A DNA stretch of 64,000 bases from Alishewanella metallidurans (GCF_036983985.1 NZ_JALAHQ010000001.1:248001-312000), one strand, 5' to 3'. Shown: positions 8,884 to 18,551, counted from the first letter of the stretch. Numbers and translations: made by a program. Notes: generated from the letters alone by a model not told the origin.

Positions 8884-9849
8884 GTGAAATATTATCTTGG
8901 CGCTTATGCGGCGTCACCAAATCACAGTACTTGGAATGCCGCACTAGAAACGGCGTACTACACCGAACTAAAAAAACTGGATAGATTAAAAGGCTTAGAG
9001 CATCCATTTTATGGCAGTTTGCATCAATATGACGATGCGTGGTTTTTGGCAAATATAGCGCCGGCTTGGAATTACGTATTTACCTGTATTCCCGGAACTA
9101 TGAATGCGTTGGCAGCTAACCCACAGTTTGGTTTGGCGTCAAATGACGAGGCAGGTCGTGCGGCAGCTCTGCAGTTTATGCAGCAAGCTTGCGCAGCGGT
9201 TGCTAAGTTGAATCAGCACGTAGGTAGGCAAGCGGTTACGGCGATTCAAATTCATACTGCACCGGCACGCCACCGTGCGTCGTCATCAACCGCAGCGTTA
9301 GTTAAATCGTTAAATACGCTGGCCAGCTGGGATTGGCAGGGCGCGCGCATTGTTATTGAGCATTGCGATGCTTATGTTGATAGCCATGTACCGTCAAAAG
9401 GTTTTTTGTCGTTAGCCGATGAAATAGCGGTACTTTGCGAAGTAAATCAATATACTGCTGCGCCACTTGGCATGGTAATTAACTGGGGTCGTTCGGTATT
9501 TGAAGCGCGTGAAACTAATGGTGCGGTGGCACATATTCAGGAAGCGCTGGCGGCTGGCGTGTTAGCGGGTGTAATGTTTTCTGGTGTGTCAGATCAAGAC
9601 AGTGAGTATGGCGCATGGCGTGATAGCCATCAACCGCCTAAAAGCAGTGCGTTGATTCAACACGGTTCACCAGTCTCGTGGATGACAGAACAGACAATGC
9701 ACGATTGTTTAGCGGCTTGCACTGATCCTGAGCAGTTACTGATACTGGGCGCTAAAATTGGTATTCGACCACAGGATGCAACAGTAAAGCAGCGTATCGC
9801 TTATATTCACGATACGCTGGCTATTTTACAACGCTATTTTACGCGCTAG
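8884..9849 (+). CDS. DUF4862 family protein (predicted TIM-barrel, sugar-isomerase-like)
   Basis: A 321-residue protein that I recognise as DUF4862-like, a family related in fold to xylose-isomerase-type TIM barrels. Visible landmarks are the opening YYLGAYAASP, an IQIHTAPA strand, IVIEHCDAY with a likely metal-binding Glu/His pair, GMVINWGRS, and SGVSDQDSEYGAWRDSH. These alternate hydrophobic strands with acidic/His ends, as expected for a barrel. No membrane or export signal. The start is a GTG at 8884. Enzymatic activity is not established for the family; a carbohydrate or sugar-acid substrate is a reasonable guess. Its 3-prime end overlaps the convergent peptidase gene by four bases. Confidence 0.75.
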   Translation: MKYYLGAYAASPNHSTWNAALETAYYTELKKLDRLKGLEHPFYGSLHQYDDAWFLANIAPAWNYVFTCIPGTMNALAANPQFGLASNDEAGRAAALQFMQQACAAVAKLNQHVGRQAVTAIQIHTAPARHRASSSTAALVKSLNTLASWDWQGARIVIEHCDAYVDSHVPSKGFLSLADEIAVLCEVNQYTAAPLGMVINWGRSVFEARETNGAVAHIQEALAAGVLAGVMFSGVSDQDSEYGAWRDSHQPPKSSALIQHGSPVSWMTEQTMHDCLAACTDPEQLLILGAKIGIRPQDATVKQRIAYIHDTLAILQRYFTR

Positions 9850-11933
9850 TTCGATGGCGTGCGGTACTTTTCAAACCAAGCAAGCATGTATTCTACTTTT
9901 TCAATCATGCGGCTTGGTCGGTTAGATATGCCGTGAGGCGAACCCGGCACCCGTACCATAGTAGTATCAATGCGGCGTAATTTTAGCGCTTGATAAAACT
10001 GTTCTGATTCCGAGATTGGCGTACGACGGTCACTTTCACCGGTAATTAAAATTGTTGGTGTTTGCACATTGCCAACTAAACTTAACGGTGAACGCTGCCA
10101 GTAATGTTCAACGTTTTCCCAAGGCACGCCTGGAAATTGGTGGAAGGTTTGGTAGGTGTAAGAGTCGCCAGTAAGCACCTTGCTTAACCAGTTAATTATC
10201 GGTTTGACAACGGCTGCGGCTTTATAGCGGTTGGTTAAGCCAATAGCATAGGCAGTAGCAATACCGCCGGCTGAACCACCACCAATAAACAGATTATTTT
10301 CATCAACAAAGCCTAACTTAATCATCGCGTTTACACCGCTATCATGATCGGCGTAATCTTCTGGCGAGCTATATTTGTTGTGTAACAACATGGCAAAACG
10401 TTCACCATAAGATGAGCTACCGCGGTGGTTATCGAAAAATACTACGTAACCTTCTTTGGCATAACGCTGCATTTCTGCGCTCCAGTGCGGACCATAGGCT
10501 AGATGTGGCCCGCCATGAATTTCCAGTATTAATGGATATTTTTTTGTTGGGTCAAAGTCGGGCGGCGTCATATACCAGCCTTGCATTTCTTCGCCATCAA
10601 ACGACGATTTATAAATAACCTCATGGGTTTGCGCGAGCTTTTTATGCGCTAATAAGTCTTCATTAAGTGCGGTAAGTACCGTGGCTTTACCTTTTTGTAA
10701 AACGGCCACTTCGCTTGGACGCTGGCTAGTACCGTGGGTATAGGCAATAACACCGTTAGCCGATACGCTATATTGGCCACTTAAATACGGCTGAGGCTGC
10801 GACACGCCGCTTAAATTTGCAGTAAGCTCTGTTAGCTTGCCGTTAGTGGTAAGTGTGCCTAACTTACGCATGCCGCGCTGGTCGTATTGTACGATAAAGC
10901 TAGAATTGCTCTGCCAATTTGGGCTTTCTATGCTTAGGTCTAAGTTTGCTGCTACATCGCTAATTTCGTTGTTTTTTAACGACAGTATTTTTAACTTGCT
11001 GTTGGTATAAGGCACTAAATCGTTACTTTGCCATAAGAACGCCAGCTGTTTACCGTCAGCAGAAAATACCGGCGAGGACTCATCGCCTGCCATTTCGGTG
11101 AGTGCGGTAAGTTGTTCTGTCGCTAAATCTAAACGATATAAATTGCTATCGCGCGGCTGAAATTCCCATTCAGGGCTTAAGTTAGCTGAAAATACTAAGG
11201 CGCTACTATCGGGTGTAAAGCTAAGATCGCTACCGTAATTAAAATCGCCTTTAGTTAGCTGGCGCTCAGTGCCACCAGCGCTAGGTAAGACAAAAATTTG
11301 CCGAAATTCTGGTTTTAAAAAACCCTGACCATCTGCCTGATAACGCACGCGATCAATAACAATGGCTGATTCTGACCAGCTTGCGCCCTTAGGTTTAGCT
11401 ACCTTCTTAACGGTTTGCTTAACTGCGGCTTCTTTTGCCGCCACGTTCATGGTAAAGGCTAATTGTTTGCCGTCGGGTGACCACGTGAGGTTGCCTGGGC
11501 TGGCTTGTAGGGTGGATAACTGCGCAGTTTTGTTTTCGGCTAACCAATGCAGATGAATTTGTCTTTTACCGCTAGCATCTGAAATAAATGCCAGTTGTTT
11601 ACTATCAGCAGACCAACGCGGCTGGCTGTAGTTAAATTTATCGGCAAAAAGAGGTAACTGCTTACCGGTTTTAACATCAAGTAGCCACAGTGCAGTGTGG
11701 GTGCTGTCGGTCATAATGTCATTGCTAGCACGCACATAAACTATTTTGCTGCCATCGGGCGATATTTGTACATCGGCGGCATATTCTAAATCGAAAATAT
11801 CTTCAGCCTCAAAATATTGGCTGCTGGCACTGCTACTGGCGTTATTGGATGTTGGTGTTTGTGCGTATAACGCAGCGCTGCTAAACACTAAACTAGCAGC
11901 AACGGCGAGTGCACATTGAGTAAAAGTAGGCAT
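9846..11933 (-). CDS. Secreted S9-family prolyl-oligopeptidase-like peptidase
   Basis: A 695-residue exported serine peptidase of the S9 (acylaminoacyl/dipeptidyl peptidase) group. The N-terminal signal peptide ends near ALYAQ (about residue 25). Residues of about 40 to 430 form a beta-propeller with WD40-like/TolB-like blades (repeated SPDGKQLAF and SADSKQLAF segments). The C-terminal alpha/beta hydrolase domain has GGGSAGG with nucleophile Ser554, Asp635 in GESDRRTP, and His667 in GSPHG, a complete catalytic triad in the right order. It probably trims oligopeptides in the periplasm. It is convergent with the DUF4862 gene and appears monocistronic. Confidence 0.93.
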   Translation of the reverse strand: MPTFTQCALAVAASLVFSSAALYAQTPTSNNASSSASSQYFEAEDIFDLEYAADVQISPDGSKIVYVRASNDIMTDSTHTALWLLDVKTGKQLPLFADKFNYSQPRWSADSKQLAFISDASGKRQIHLHWLAENKTAQLSTLQASPGNLTWSPDGKQLAFTMNVAAKEAAVKQTVKKVAKPKGASWSESAIVIDRVRYQADGQGFLKPEFRQIFVLPSAGGTERQLTKGDFNYGSDLSFTPDSSALVFSANLSPEWEFQPRDSNLYRLDLATEQLTALTEMAGDESSPVFSADGKQLAFLWQSNDLVPYTNSKLKILSLKNNEISDVAANLDLSIESPNWQSNSSFIVQYDQRGMRKLGTLTTNGKLTELTANLSGVSQPQPYLSGQYSVSANGVIAYTHGTSQRPSEVAVLQKGKATVLTALNEDLLAHKKLAQTHEVIYKSSFDGEEMQGWYMTPPDFDPTKKYPLILEIHGGPHLAYGPHWSAEMQRYAKEGYVVFFDNHRGSSSYGERFAMLLHNKYSSPEDYADHDSGVNAMIKLGFVDENNLFIGGGSAGGIATAYAIGLTNRYKAAAVVKPIINWLSKVLTGDSYTYQTFHQFPGVPWENVEHYWQRSPLSLVGNVQTPTILITGESDRRTPISESEQFYQALKLRRIDTTMVRVPGSPHGISNRPSRMIEKVEYMLAWFEKYRTPSN

Positions 11934-12072
11934 AGGCTCCCCAAATAGTACAAATTAAAATAGTCTTGGCTTAAAACTATCCTGATCTGTAATTAAGTAC
12001 AAACCTGTTAGCGGCAGAGTGTAGATTTTAAGCGGCATAGCCCGATTGGGCGACGGGAATGGCGGTTGAGTT

Positions 12073-12100
12073 ACCCGACTGAACTGTATATCAGTCGGGT
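12073..12100. repeat. Perfect 10-bp inverted repeat (hairpin) between CBS gene and peptidase gene
   Basis: ACCCGACTGA and its exact complement flank an eight-base loop. It begins 13 bases after the stop of the minus-strand CBS gene, so it may end that transcript or stabilise its 3-prime end. No clear U-tract follows on either strand, which makes a classical intrinsic terminator uncertain. Confidence 0.5.
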
Positions 12101-12112
12101 AGGCTTGGTTTG

Positions 12113-12673
12113 TTAAGCGCTTAAACTATCAAAAATATTTAAAAAGGTAGGCGTTTGCTGAATACGTAAATTTAAGCCCAAACGACGGGCAATATCTTGC
12201 GCGCTAATAATGCCACGTATTTGGTGGCTTTCGCGGTCAATAACTACGCAGTGTAACTCGCCACTAGACTGCAGTGTGTTCACCACATCAGCAATGCTAC
12301 ATTGCTTTAATTGCTGGTACGCAAGCGCTTTAATCTTCTCTCGTGGGCGCATTAAATCGGCGACTAAAATATCGTCACGGCTTTCACCAAAGGCCATGCG
12401 ACGCATGATTGCTTGATCTGACAGCTGGTCTAAATGTAGCAAACCAACCAGCTGACCGTCGTTATCTACCACTAACTTTAGCTTAGTTTGTTCTTGCTGC
12501 ATGATATCTAAGGCATCACGAGCAGTACTCCTGGCGTTAATCATGTTCGGTAGGCTGTGTTTAAAATCTGTTACTACTGACATTGCTGGTGAATTTAAGG
12601 TCTTGTCATTAAAATCAGACGGTTGTACTAAGTGATCAATAGCTTCAACATTATATAAGGCTAAGGTTTTCAT
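12113..12673 (-). CDS. CBS-domain pair protein
   Basis: A 186-residue protein made almost entirely of two CBS motifs (about residues 40-105 and 108-172). The first has LVVDNDGQLVGLLHLDQL and the second CVVIDRESHQIRGIISAQDIARR, both the typical strand-turn-helix ending of CBS units. A Bateman module like this senses adenine nucleotides or similar ligands, often to control a partner. No effector domain is attached and there is no membrane segment. It is transcribed alone or with the small secreted protein gene 76 bases upstream; the regulated partner is unknown. Confidence 0.85.
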   Translation of the reverse strand: MKTLALYNVEAIDHLVQPSDFNDKTLNSPAMSVVTDFKHSLPNMINARSTARDALDIMQQEQTKLKLVVDNDGQLVGLLHLDQLSDQAIMRRMAFGESRDDILVADLMRPREKIKALAYQQLKQCSIADVVNTLQSSGELHCVVIDRESHQIRGIISAQDIARRLGLNLRIQQTPTFLNIFDSLSA

Positions 12674-12749
12674 TGTATCCTCACAAACCGACCATTAAGG
12701 TTTAGTCGGCGAATTAGCAAATTAATTTAAATAAATTATCTATTTAGGA

Positions 12750-13076
12750 TTAAACAGCGGTGGAGGATAAACCAGGTGGAGCACGAGCCTGAGGTGTTGT
12801 TAGATACGCATTCGCGTTACTAGCCGTTAAGGTTTCAATAATAAAATACTGAACAGAGGCTAACGTTAGCTCAGTAGACTCTGGCAATGCCGGTTGTGGG
12901 TCGTCAGTATTGTTGACGTCACATTCAACAAAGCACTGCTGAGTTTGAGCTGTAAGGGCGTGAAATTGGGTATCGGCTAATGGCGATAAGCGCGCGTCAT
13001 GTACGGCAAAAGCCTGTGGTGTACACAGTAAGCTTAAATACAGTAATAAGGCAAAACTACTTAGCCAGCGCAACAA
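12750..13076 (-). CDS. Small secreted protein, 108 residues, unknown function
   Basis: The N-terminus MLRWLSSFALLLYLSLLCTP followed by QAFA is a convincing signal peptide with cleavage near residue 24. The mature part is about 84 residues, with two cysteines in QQCFVECD, an acidic stretch (NNTDDPQP), and a C-terminus ending QARAPPGLSSTAV. A similar xRxPP tail occurs in some small uncharacterised secreted proteins near copper-related genes, but I see no metal-resistance gene here and make no functional claim. The ORF is likely real because of the signal peptide. Confidence 0.55.
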   Translation of the reverse strand: MLRWLSSFALLLYLSLLCTPQAFAVHDARLSPLADTQFHALTAQTQQCFVECDVNNTDDPQPALPESTELTLASVQYFIIETLTASNANAYLTTPQARAPPGLSSTAV

Positions 13077-13195
13077 CGATAACCTTTATTTAGTAAACTA
13101 ACGTCAATTAACTATGCTGGCGCTTGCTTATTTATGCAAGGCATAGCAGGTAATAATTGCGATAAAACGTGGTTTTTTTCTGTTAAACGCGCGAT

Positions 13196-14134
13196 TTAGC
13201 TAATGTTGTGTTCTATGCTAAAGCCATTACGGCCATTTTTCTTGGTGATATACATTTGTTGATCGGCGCGAGCGGTTATTTCAACACTATAACCGTTATG
13301 CGGTGTTGCCATGGCAATACCTATGCTGATACTAACCAAACGCAGGGGAGTTGCTGGGTGTGGAATTTTTAATTCGTTAATAGTTGTTAGTATTTTTTGT
13401 GCAAGAACGACAGCACCTTGACTGTCGGTGTCGGGTAGCACCACAACAAACTCTTCGCCACCATACCGAGCCACTAAATCATTAGGGCGTAAACAACAGC
13501 TGCTCATGGCCTGAGCGACTCGGCGCAGCGCATCGTCGCCAGCTAGATGGCCTAAGTGGTCGTTGTAAAGTTTAAAATGATCAATATCAATTAATAGTAG
13601 TGCTAAAGGCGAGCTTTGCCGTTTGCAGACCGCCAGCTGTTTATTTAAAAACTGGTCAAAATAACGACGATTATACACGCCGGTTAAACCATCCATAAAC
13701 GCCAGTGAACGCAGTAAATCGGCTTGCTTTTTTAATGTTAAGTGGGCTTTAACTCGGTTTCGTAAGGTATTAGCATTAACCGGCTTTTGTAAAAAATCGA
13801 CCGCACCGGCTTGCCAACAGGCATCTTCGTCCTGTTGTTGTTGCCCCGCAGTAACAAAAATTACCGGAATGTCGGCAATGGTATCTTGAGCTTTCATTAA
13901 GCGGCAGGTTTCTAAGCCATCTTGTATGGGCATAACGACATCCATCAAGATTAAATCTGGCATGCTGTCTAAGCAAACTTTAATAGCTTGCTCGCCTGAG
14001 GTCGCCATTAAAACTTTATAATCGTCACCCAATATTTGGTAGATAATTTGAATATTAATTGGCTGATCATCAACCACTAAAATTACCGCTTTATCAGAAA
14101 AAGCGGTTAAGTCTAATGGTGCTAAATTAGACAT
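13196..14134 (-). CDS. Response regulator with diguanylate cyclase output (REC-GGDEF)
   Basis: A 312-residue soluble two-domain protein. The REC domain (about 15-130) has the acidic pair Asp22/Asp23, phospho-acceptor Asp65 in LILMD and the conserved Lys117-Pro118. The GGDEF domain (about 145-305) has an intact GGEEF active site at 225-229, metal-site DIDHFK near 183, and an inhibitory RxxD site (RPND, 216-219) five residues upstream. So it should make cyclic di-GMP from GTP and be product-inhibited. It follows the hybrid kinase gene by nine bases on the same strand, which suggests that the kinase/HPt pair phosphorylates it. An earlier minus-strand partner beyond these is not seen. Confidence 0.93.
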   Translation of the reverse strand: MSNLAPLDLTAFSDKAVILVVDDQPINIQIIYQILGDDYKVLMATSGEQAIKVCLDSMPDLILMDVVMPIQDGLETCRLMKAQDTIADIPVIFVTAGQQQQDEDACWQAGAVDFLQKPVNANTLRNRVKAHLTLKKQADLLRSLAFMDGLTGVYNRRYFDQFLNKQLAVCKRQSSPLALLLIDIDHFKLYNDHLGHLAGDDALRRVAQAMSSCCLRPNDLVARYGGEEFVVVLPDTDSQGAVVLAQKILTTINELKIPHPATPLRLVSISIGIAMATPHNGYSVEITARADQQMYITKKNGRNGFSIEHNIS

Positions 14135-14143
14135 AAATGCACA

Positions 14144-17100
14144 TTACTTTTCATTTAACAGTGGTTTAAGTATCGCAGCTGCGGCATCAAATGCCAAGGC
14201 TGAAATCTCTTGGTTTAACTTGTGCACTAATGTGGGGTAGCTAGCCTGCAGAGTATGAGATAACTGCCTAAATAACGGCAGCGCCGCCATATTTGCAGAG
14301 TTAAGATAATGTATTAACTGCTGTAACTGTGCTTGTATATCCCGATCAGACAGCATTTCTAAGCTCGCCGTGTTGTTTTTCTCGGAAGCGGTTTCGTCAT
14401 CAAGTAGTTTAAGTAGGGTTATTGCAATGGCTTGATAAGCGCTAATGCTCGCTAAGGTTGTATCTAGATTAAGCGTACTGATGTTGTTGTTTTCTTTCAG
14501 GCGCTGCTCTTGCGCCGCGGCGAGTTGGCTTATAACCGTAAAACCAACTGTGCTAGCTGCTCCGTTAAGGCTATGAAACAGTAGCATTGCGGTTTTTACG
14601 CTGATGTTTTCTTGGCGTAATTGTTCAGTGCAGTGCTGTAAATCGGCACTAAATTGGCGTAGTACTTTAGTATATAGCTCAGCTGAATAGCCCAAACGCG
14701 CATAGGCTTGTTGTAAACTGATATGTTGTTGTTGGCAAAAGCTTAAAACCTGCGGGTTAAAAACGTTAGCTAGGCTAGGCAGGGTAAAGCTTGCCGCACG
14801 CTGGCAGTGTTTGAGGGTTTTAGTTACGACTTCATCTAGCGAAAACGGTTTGGCGATATGGTCTTGCATACCCGCAGCAAGACAGGCAGCTTTGTCACTG
14901 GGCAGGGCATTGGCGGTCATAGCAATAATGGGCAAATTAGCAAGCTGCGGTTGCTGACGAATATACTGCGTTGTTTGATAGCCATCCATTTCTGGCATTT
15001 GAATGTCCATTAGCACAACATCATAACGTGTCGGTTGCTGCGCTAACATGGCAAGCGCTTGTTCGCCACTGCTGGCAATATCAACTATTGCACCTTGGGT
15101 TGCCAGTAGTTCACTGGCAACCAGTTGATTAGTGGCGTTGTCCTCGACTAGTAATAGGGTAATATTGCTAAGCGGAATATCGTGATCAAGCTTGGGCGCT
15201 GTTGGTGCAGTAATCGGGTTTTCATGTATTGCTGAATAGACTGCAGTAAGCATCATGTCATGGGTTATAGGTTTAATTAAAAAGCCATCGAGTAACTGAT
15301 CGGTACGCTCGGTGTGCTTGGTTAAAATTTCTTTATCATAGGCACTAATCATTACGACCTTTGGTGCGGGCTTATTAGCGTTGTTAAGTTTTACATACTC
15401 TGCAAACGCCAAGCCATCCATCGTTGGCATTTGCCAGTCGACAAAAATTAGCGCATAGCCCAGCTGCTGCTTACTGGCTTGCTCAACTAACGTTATCGCT
15501 TGCTCAGCGCTCTGTGCGGTATCGACTTGCCAACCAAAAGCGCCAGCCATTTCTTGTAAAATTAGCCGCGCGTTATCGTTATCATCAACAATCAGCACTT
15601 TTAAATCGGCTGGTAAATGCTTAAGTAAATGGGTTTGGCTTGGGTTATCTTCAGCCGCCTGATGCAAGGTGAGATCAAAAGTAAATTCACTGCCTAAGCC
15701 AAGCTCGCTTTGCACAGCTATAGTGCCATCCATTAGGTTAATTAAGCGCTTACTAATACTTAGGCCCAAACCTGTTCCGCCGTAGCGTCGACTAATAGAG
15801 GACTCTGCTTGATGAAAGCCACTAAAGATGGATTTTTGCTGCTCTGGGCTCATGCCAATGCCGGTATCTCGTACACTAAAGAGTAACTTAAGCTGGTTTT
15901 GTGGCAGTCGTTGAGCGCGAATTGAAATAATAACTTCGCCATGTTCGGTAAACTTAATGGCATTTCCGGCTAAATTAAGTAGGATTTGTTTAATGCGTAA
16001 ACTATCACCGAGTAATTGCTGGGGTACGTCTGCAGCAATATGGTAGAGCAGCTCTAGTTCTTTTTCTTGCGCGCCTGAGGATAATAAAATACTAATATCT
16101 TGCAGCAAGTTTGGCAGGCTAAACGGATGCGGGTCGAGTTCAAGTTTGCCGGCTTCAACTTTAGAAAAATCGAGAATATCGTTTAGCAAAGTAAGTAATG
16201 ACGTGGCAGCACGCTGCGTTTTTGCAATGTAATCTGCTTGACGATTATCGAGTTGCGTATTCGCGGTAAGTTGTAACAAGCCTAAGATAGCATTCATCGG
16301 TGTACGAATTTCATGGCTCATATTCGCTAGAAAGTCAGATTTCGCTTGGTTGGCAATTTCAGCTTGTTCTTTGGCTTGGGCTAATTCTGACTCACGTTGT
16401 AACTGCTCGGTAAGGTCAAAGGCAATACCAAGATAACCGACACGTTGATTATACTCGTCGGTTAGGGCACTAACATTTAGCTTTACCTGCACGCTAGCAC
16501 CTTGCTTAGTAACGTAGGTCCAGCGCTTTGACTCTACCCAGCCTTCCCGAGCTTTGGCAATAAGGCTTTCAAAGTCTTCATGAATATCTTTACCCAGCTC
16601 AGCCCTAAGTTTAACCGCATGACGTTGCAACTCATCAGGTAAATGAAAAATAGCCGGCGTGCATTTTTGCAGCACTTCGCTGGCTTGATAACCCAGTAAG
16701 CGTTCTGCTGCTGGGTTAAATGCGGTAATAAAGCCACTGGTATCGGTGGCTATAATGGCATAGCCCGCGCCGCTTAATATACTACGCTGCAGCGCATTTA
16801 CTCGTGATATTTCGTTAGTACGAGCATCAACCAACTGTTCTAATTCGATATTAGCTTGCTTAAGCGTGTTTTCAGTAATATGCGAAAGCTCGGCTTTATG
16901 TCGCATTTTTTGTGTACGACGCATAATCAGTAATTGAACTAAAAATACGATTAAAGCAATAACTAAGCTAGCCCCTAAAATTTCGCGAAATAATACGCCT
17001 TTAGAGGGGAGCTGTAGTTTATTTATAAAAACTTGGCTCGGAGTCAGTGTTAATTGCCAGTGCCGGCCTAATAAGTTCATGTTGAGTTGTTGTTGATGTG

Positions 17101-17944
17101 CAATGAGGTGCTCTGCCGCTTGGCCGCGCTGAAAAAACGTTAAGGGCGTAGTGTCGGTAACATCGGCAATAGCTAAGGTTACGTCGCTTTGTAAACCACT
17201 TACTGTGCTTAGCACCTCATCAATTAAAATGGGCGCATAGCTCAAGCCATATAACTGTGCTAAGCGTGCTTCTGGCGCGGTAGGTATGCTTGATGTGTAA
17301 TAAATTGGCAATAAAATAAGAAAACCTTGTTGGGTTTTTTCGTTGGCTTGCACTAAGGTAACCGGCGAGGTTAACCGCGATTCATTGGTAAGTGCGGCAT
17401 CGAGCGCTGCCTTGCGGCGCATAGGTTCTGAACCAATGTCTAAACCTATCGCTTCTAAATTACGCTGTTCTGGCTCAATATATTGAATAACAAATAGGCT
17501 GTCGTTATGTGGTTGAAATTGTTCAATAGTAAAGTTAAAACCTGGGCGCTCTTTAGCCATTTTCGCTAAGAATATGGCTTTTTCATTAGGGTTTAGATAA
17601 CGAATAATACCAAAACCACGAGCACCGGGAAACTCATGGCTATAATCACGGCTTTGTGAGTAGCTTAAAATCAGCTGATAACTCAACTGTTCTGGTGTTA
17701 CTGTCATGACCGCCGCACGCGCGCCGCGTAAACCATACTCATACAGCGCGATATTATTACGCACGCCGTCGGCTATTAGGTTTAACCGCTGCATTACTTC
17801 CTGTTTTATGCGCTGCTGCTGCTCAGCTTGCTTTAGTGAAACGAAATGGTTAGCGGTACTATAACCGAGTAGCAAAATACACAGTGGTAACCAGAGCGAA
17901 AGCAACAGCTTGCTAACGCGGGAGCTGAAGTTACGCTCAGTCAT
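14144..17944 (-). CDS. CHASE-PAS hybrid sensor histidine kinase with two receiver domains and a C-terminal HPt
   Basis: A 1266-residue inner-membrane sensor kinase. Order: membrane segment (about 12-30), periplasmic CHASE domain (about 70-290, with RGFGIIRYL), second membrane segment (about 325-345), PAS domain (about 390-500), HisKA with the phospho-His in SHEIRTPMNAI, HATPase with DTGIGM and GGTGLGLSI, REC1 (LIVDDND, phospho-Asp in FVDWQMP), REC2 (LLVEDNA, phospho-Asp in LMDIQMP) and an HPt-like C-terminus with FHSLNGAAS. I chose the Met at 17944 rather than 18004 because it gives a normal N-terminal anchor. It overlaps the upstream HPt gene by eight bases. Signal unknown; CHASE domains bind small extracellular ligands. 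Confidence 0.93.
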   Translation of the reverse strand: MTERNFSSRVSKLLLSLWLPLCILLLGYSTANHFVSLKQAEQQQRIKQEVMQRLNLIADGVRNNIALYEYGLRGARAAVMTVTPEQLSYQLILSYSQSRDYSHEFPGARGFGIIRYLNPNEKAIFLAKMAKERPGFNFTIEQFQPHNDSLFVIQYIEPEQRNLEAIGLDIGSEPMRRKAALDAALTNESRLTSPVTLVQANEKTQQGFLILLPIYYTSSIPTAPEARLAQLYGLSYAPILIDEVLSTVSGLQSDVTLAIADVTDTTPLTFFQRGQAAEHLIAHQQQLNMNLLGRHWQLTLTPSQVFINKLQLPSKGVLFREILGASLVIALIVFLVQLLIMRRTQKMRHKAELSHITENTLKQANIELEQLVDARTNEISRVNALQRSILSGAGYAIIATDTSGFITAFNPAAERLLGYQASEVLQKCTPAIFHLPDELQRHAVKLRAELGKDIHEDFESLIAKAREGWVESKRWTYVTKQGASVQVKLNVSALTDEYNQRVGYLGIAFDLTEQLQRESELAQAKEQAEIANQAKSDFLANMSHEIRTPMNAILGLLQLTANTQLDNRQADYIAKTQRAATSLLTLLNDILDFSKVEAGKLELDPHPFSLPNLLQDISILLSSGAQEKELELLYHIAADVPQQLLGDSLRIKQILLNLAGNAIKFTEHGEVIISIRAQRLPQNQLKLLFSVRDTGIGMSPEQQKSIFSGFHQAESSISRRYGGTGLGLSISKRLINLMDGTIAVQSELGLGSEFTFDLTLHQAAEDNPSQTHLLKHLPADLKVLIVDDNDNARLILQEMAGAFGWQVDTAQSAEQAITLVEQASKQQLGYALIFVDWQMPTMDGLAFAEYVKLNNANKPAPKVVMISAYDKEILTKHTERTDQLLDGFLIKPITHDMMLTAVYSAIHENPITAPTAPKLDHDIPLSNITLLLVEDNATNQLVASELLATQGAIVDIASSGEQALAMLAQQPTRYDVVLMDIQMPEMDGYQTTQYIRQQPQLANLPIIAMTANALPSDKAACLAAGMQDHIAKPFSLDEVVTKTLKHCQRAASFTLPSLANVFNPQVLSFCQQQHISLQQAYARLGYSAELYTKVLRQFSADLQHCTEQLRQENISVKTAMLLFHSLNGAASTVGFTVISQLAAAQEQRLKENNNISTLNLDTTLASISAYQAIAITLLKLLDDETASEKNNTASLEMLSDRDIQAQLQQLIHYLNSANMAALPLFRQLSHTLQASYPTLVHKLNQEISALAFDAAAAILKPLLNEK

Positions 17945-18551
17945 CGGTTTTCGCCTTAGGCCCAGTTGCGACAAAGGGCTGTAACAGAGTGGCCGCCTCT
18001 GCAAAATTTAGCTCTGAAATAAAGCGATTAAACTTAACGGCAGCTAACGGCGTTAATAGATGCGCTAATGCGGCTTGGTTGGCATGCCATAATGCAACAG
18101 CGTGCATATCTTGTTGCTGTAATAATGTGAATAATTGCGAGATAGTGGAAGTGGTTTGTATATCAGCGAGTGCTAAAGATATGTCAGTCGTTATGGCATT
18201 AGCTTGAAACTGGCTTAATGCTGCGCGAATTGCCACACCAGTTTGTCGGTATACGTGAATAAATGGACTGATAGCTAGTTGCTGACCGTTGTTGCCAGTT
18301 TCGATGGTGAGTTCTAACGTTTTACTTAAGTTAGCGAGTTGTTCTGCGCCTAAGGTGGCATAACCGCCGCGTAGTTTGTGTAGCAGGTGTTGTAGCTCAT
18401 TCGTATTGTTGTGCAACACATACTGCTGTATTAGCGCTATATTCGTCTCAGTATCGGCGAGCATACTATTAATCATTTGCACCAACTGTGCCTGATGCTG
18501 TTTTGACATCAATAGTACAGCGTTAAATCGGTCATAATTTACCAATGTCAC
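17937..18551 (-). CDS. Stand-alone HPt (histidine phosphotransfer) protein
   Basis: A 204-residue cytoplasmic protein with an HPt motif HKLRGGYATLGA, phospho-His at residue 58, within an N-terminal four-helix region (about 20-115). The C-terminal 85 residues are alpha-helical in composition and not recognised. It is first in a three-gene minus-strand run with the hybrid kinase (eight-base overlap) and the REC-GGDEF regulator. A shuttle role between the kinase receivers and the REC-GGDEF protein is inferred from that position; the kinase also carries its own HPt-like domain, so the two may differ in partner. Confidence 0.8.
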   Translation of the reverse strand: MTLVNYDRFNAVLLMSKQHQAQLVQMINSMLADTETNIALIQQYVLHNNTNELQHLLHKLRGGYATLGAEQLANLSKTLELTIETGNNGQQLAISPFIHVYRQTGVAIRAALSQFQANAITTDISLALADIQTTSTISQLFTLLQQQDMHAVALWHANQAALAHLLTPLAAVKFNRFISELNFAEAATLLQPFVATGPKAKTDD

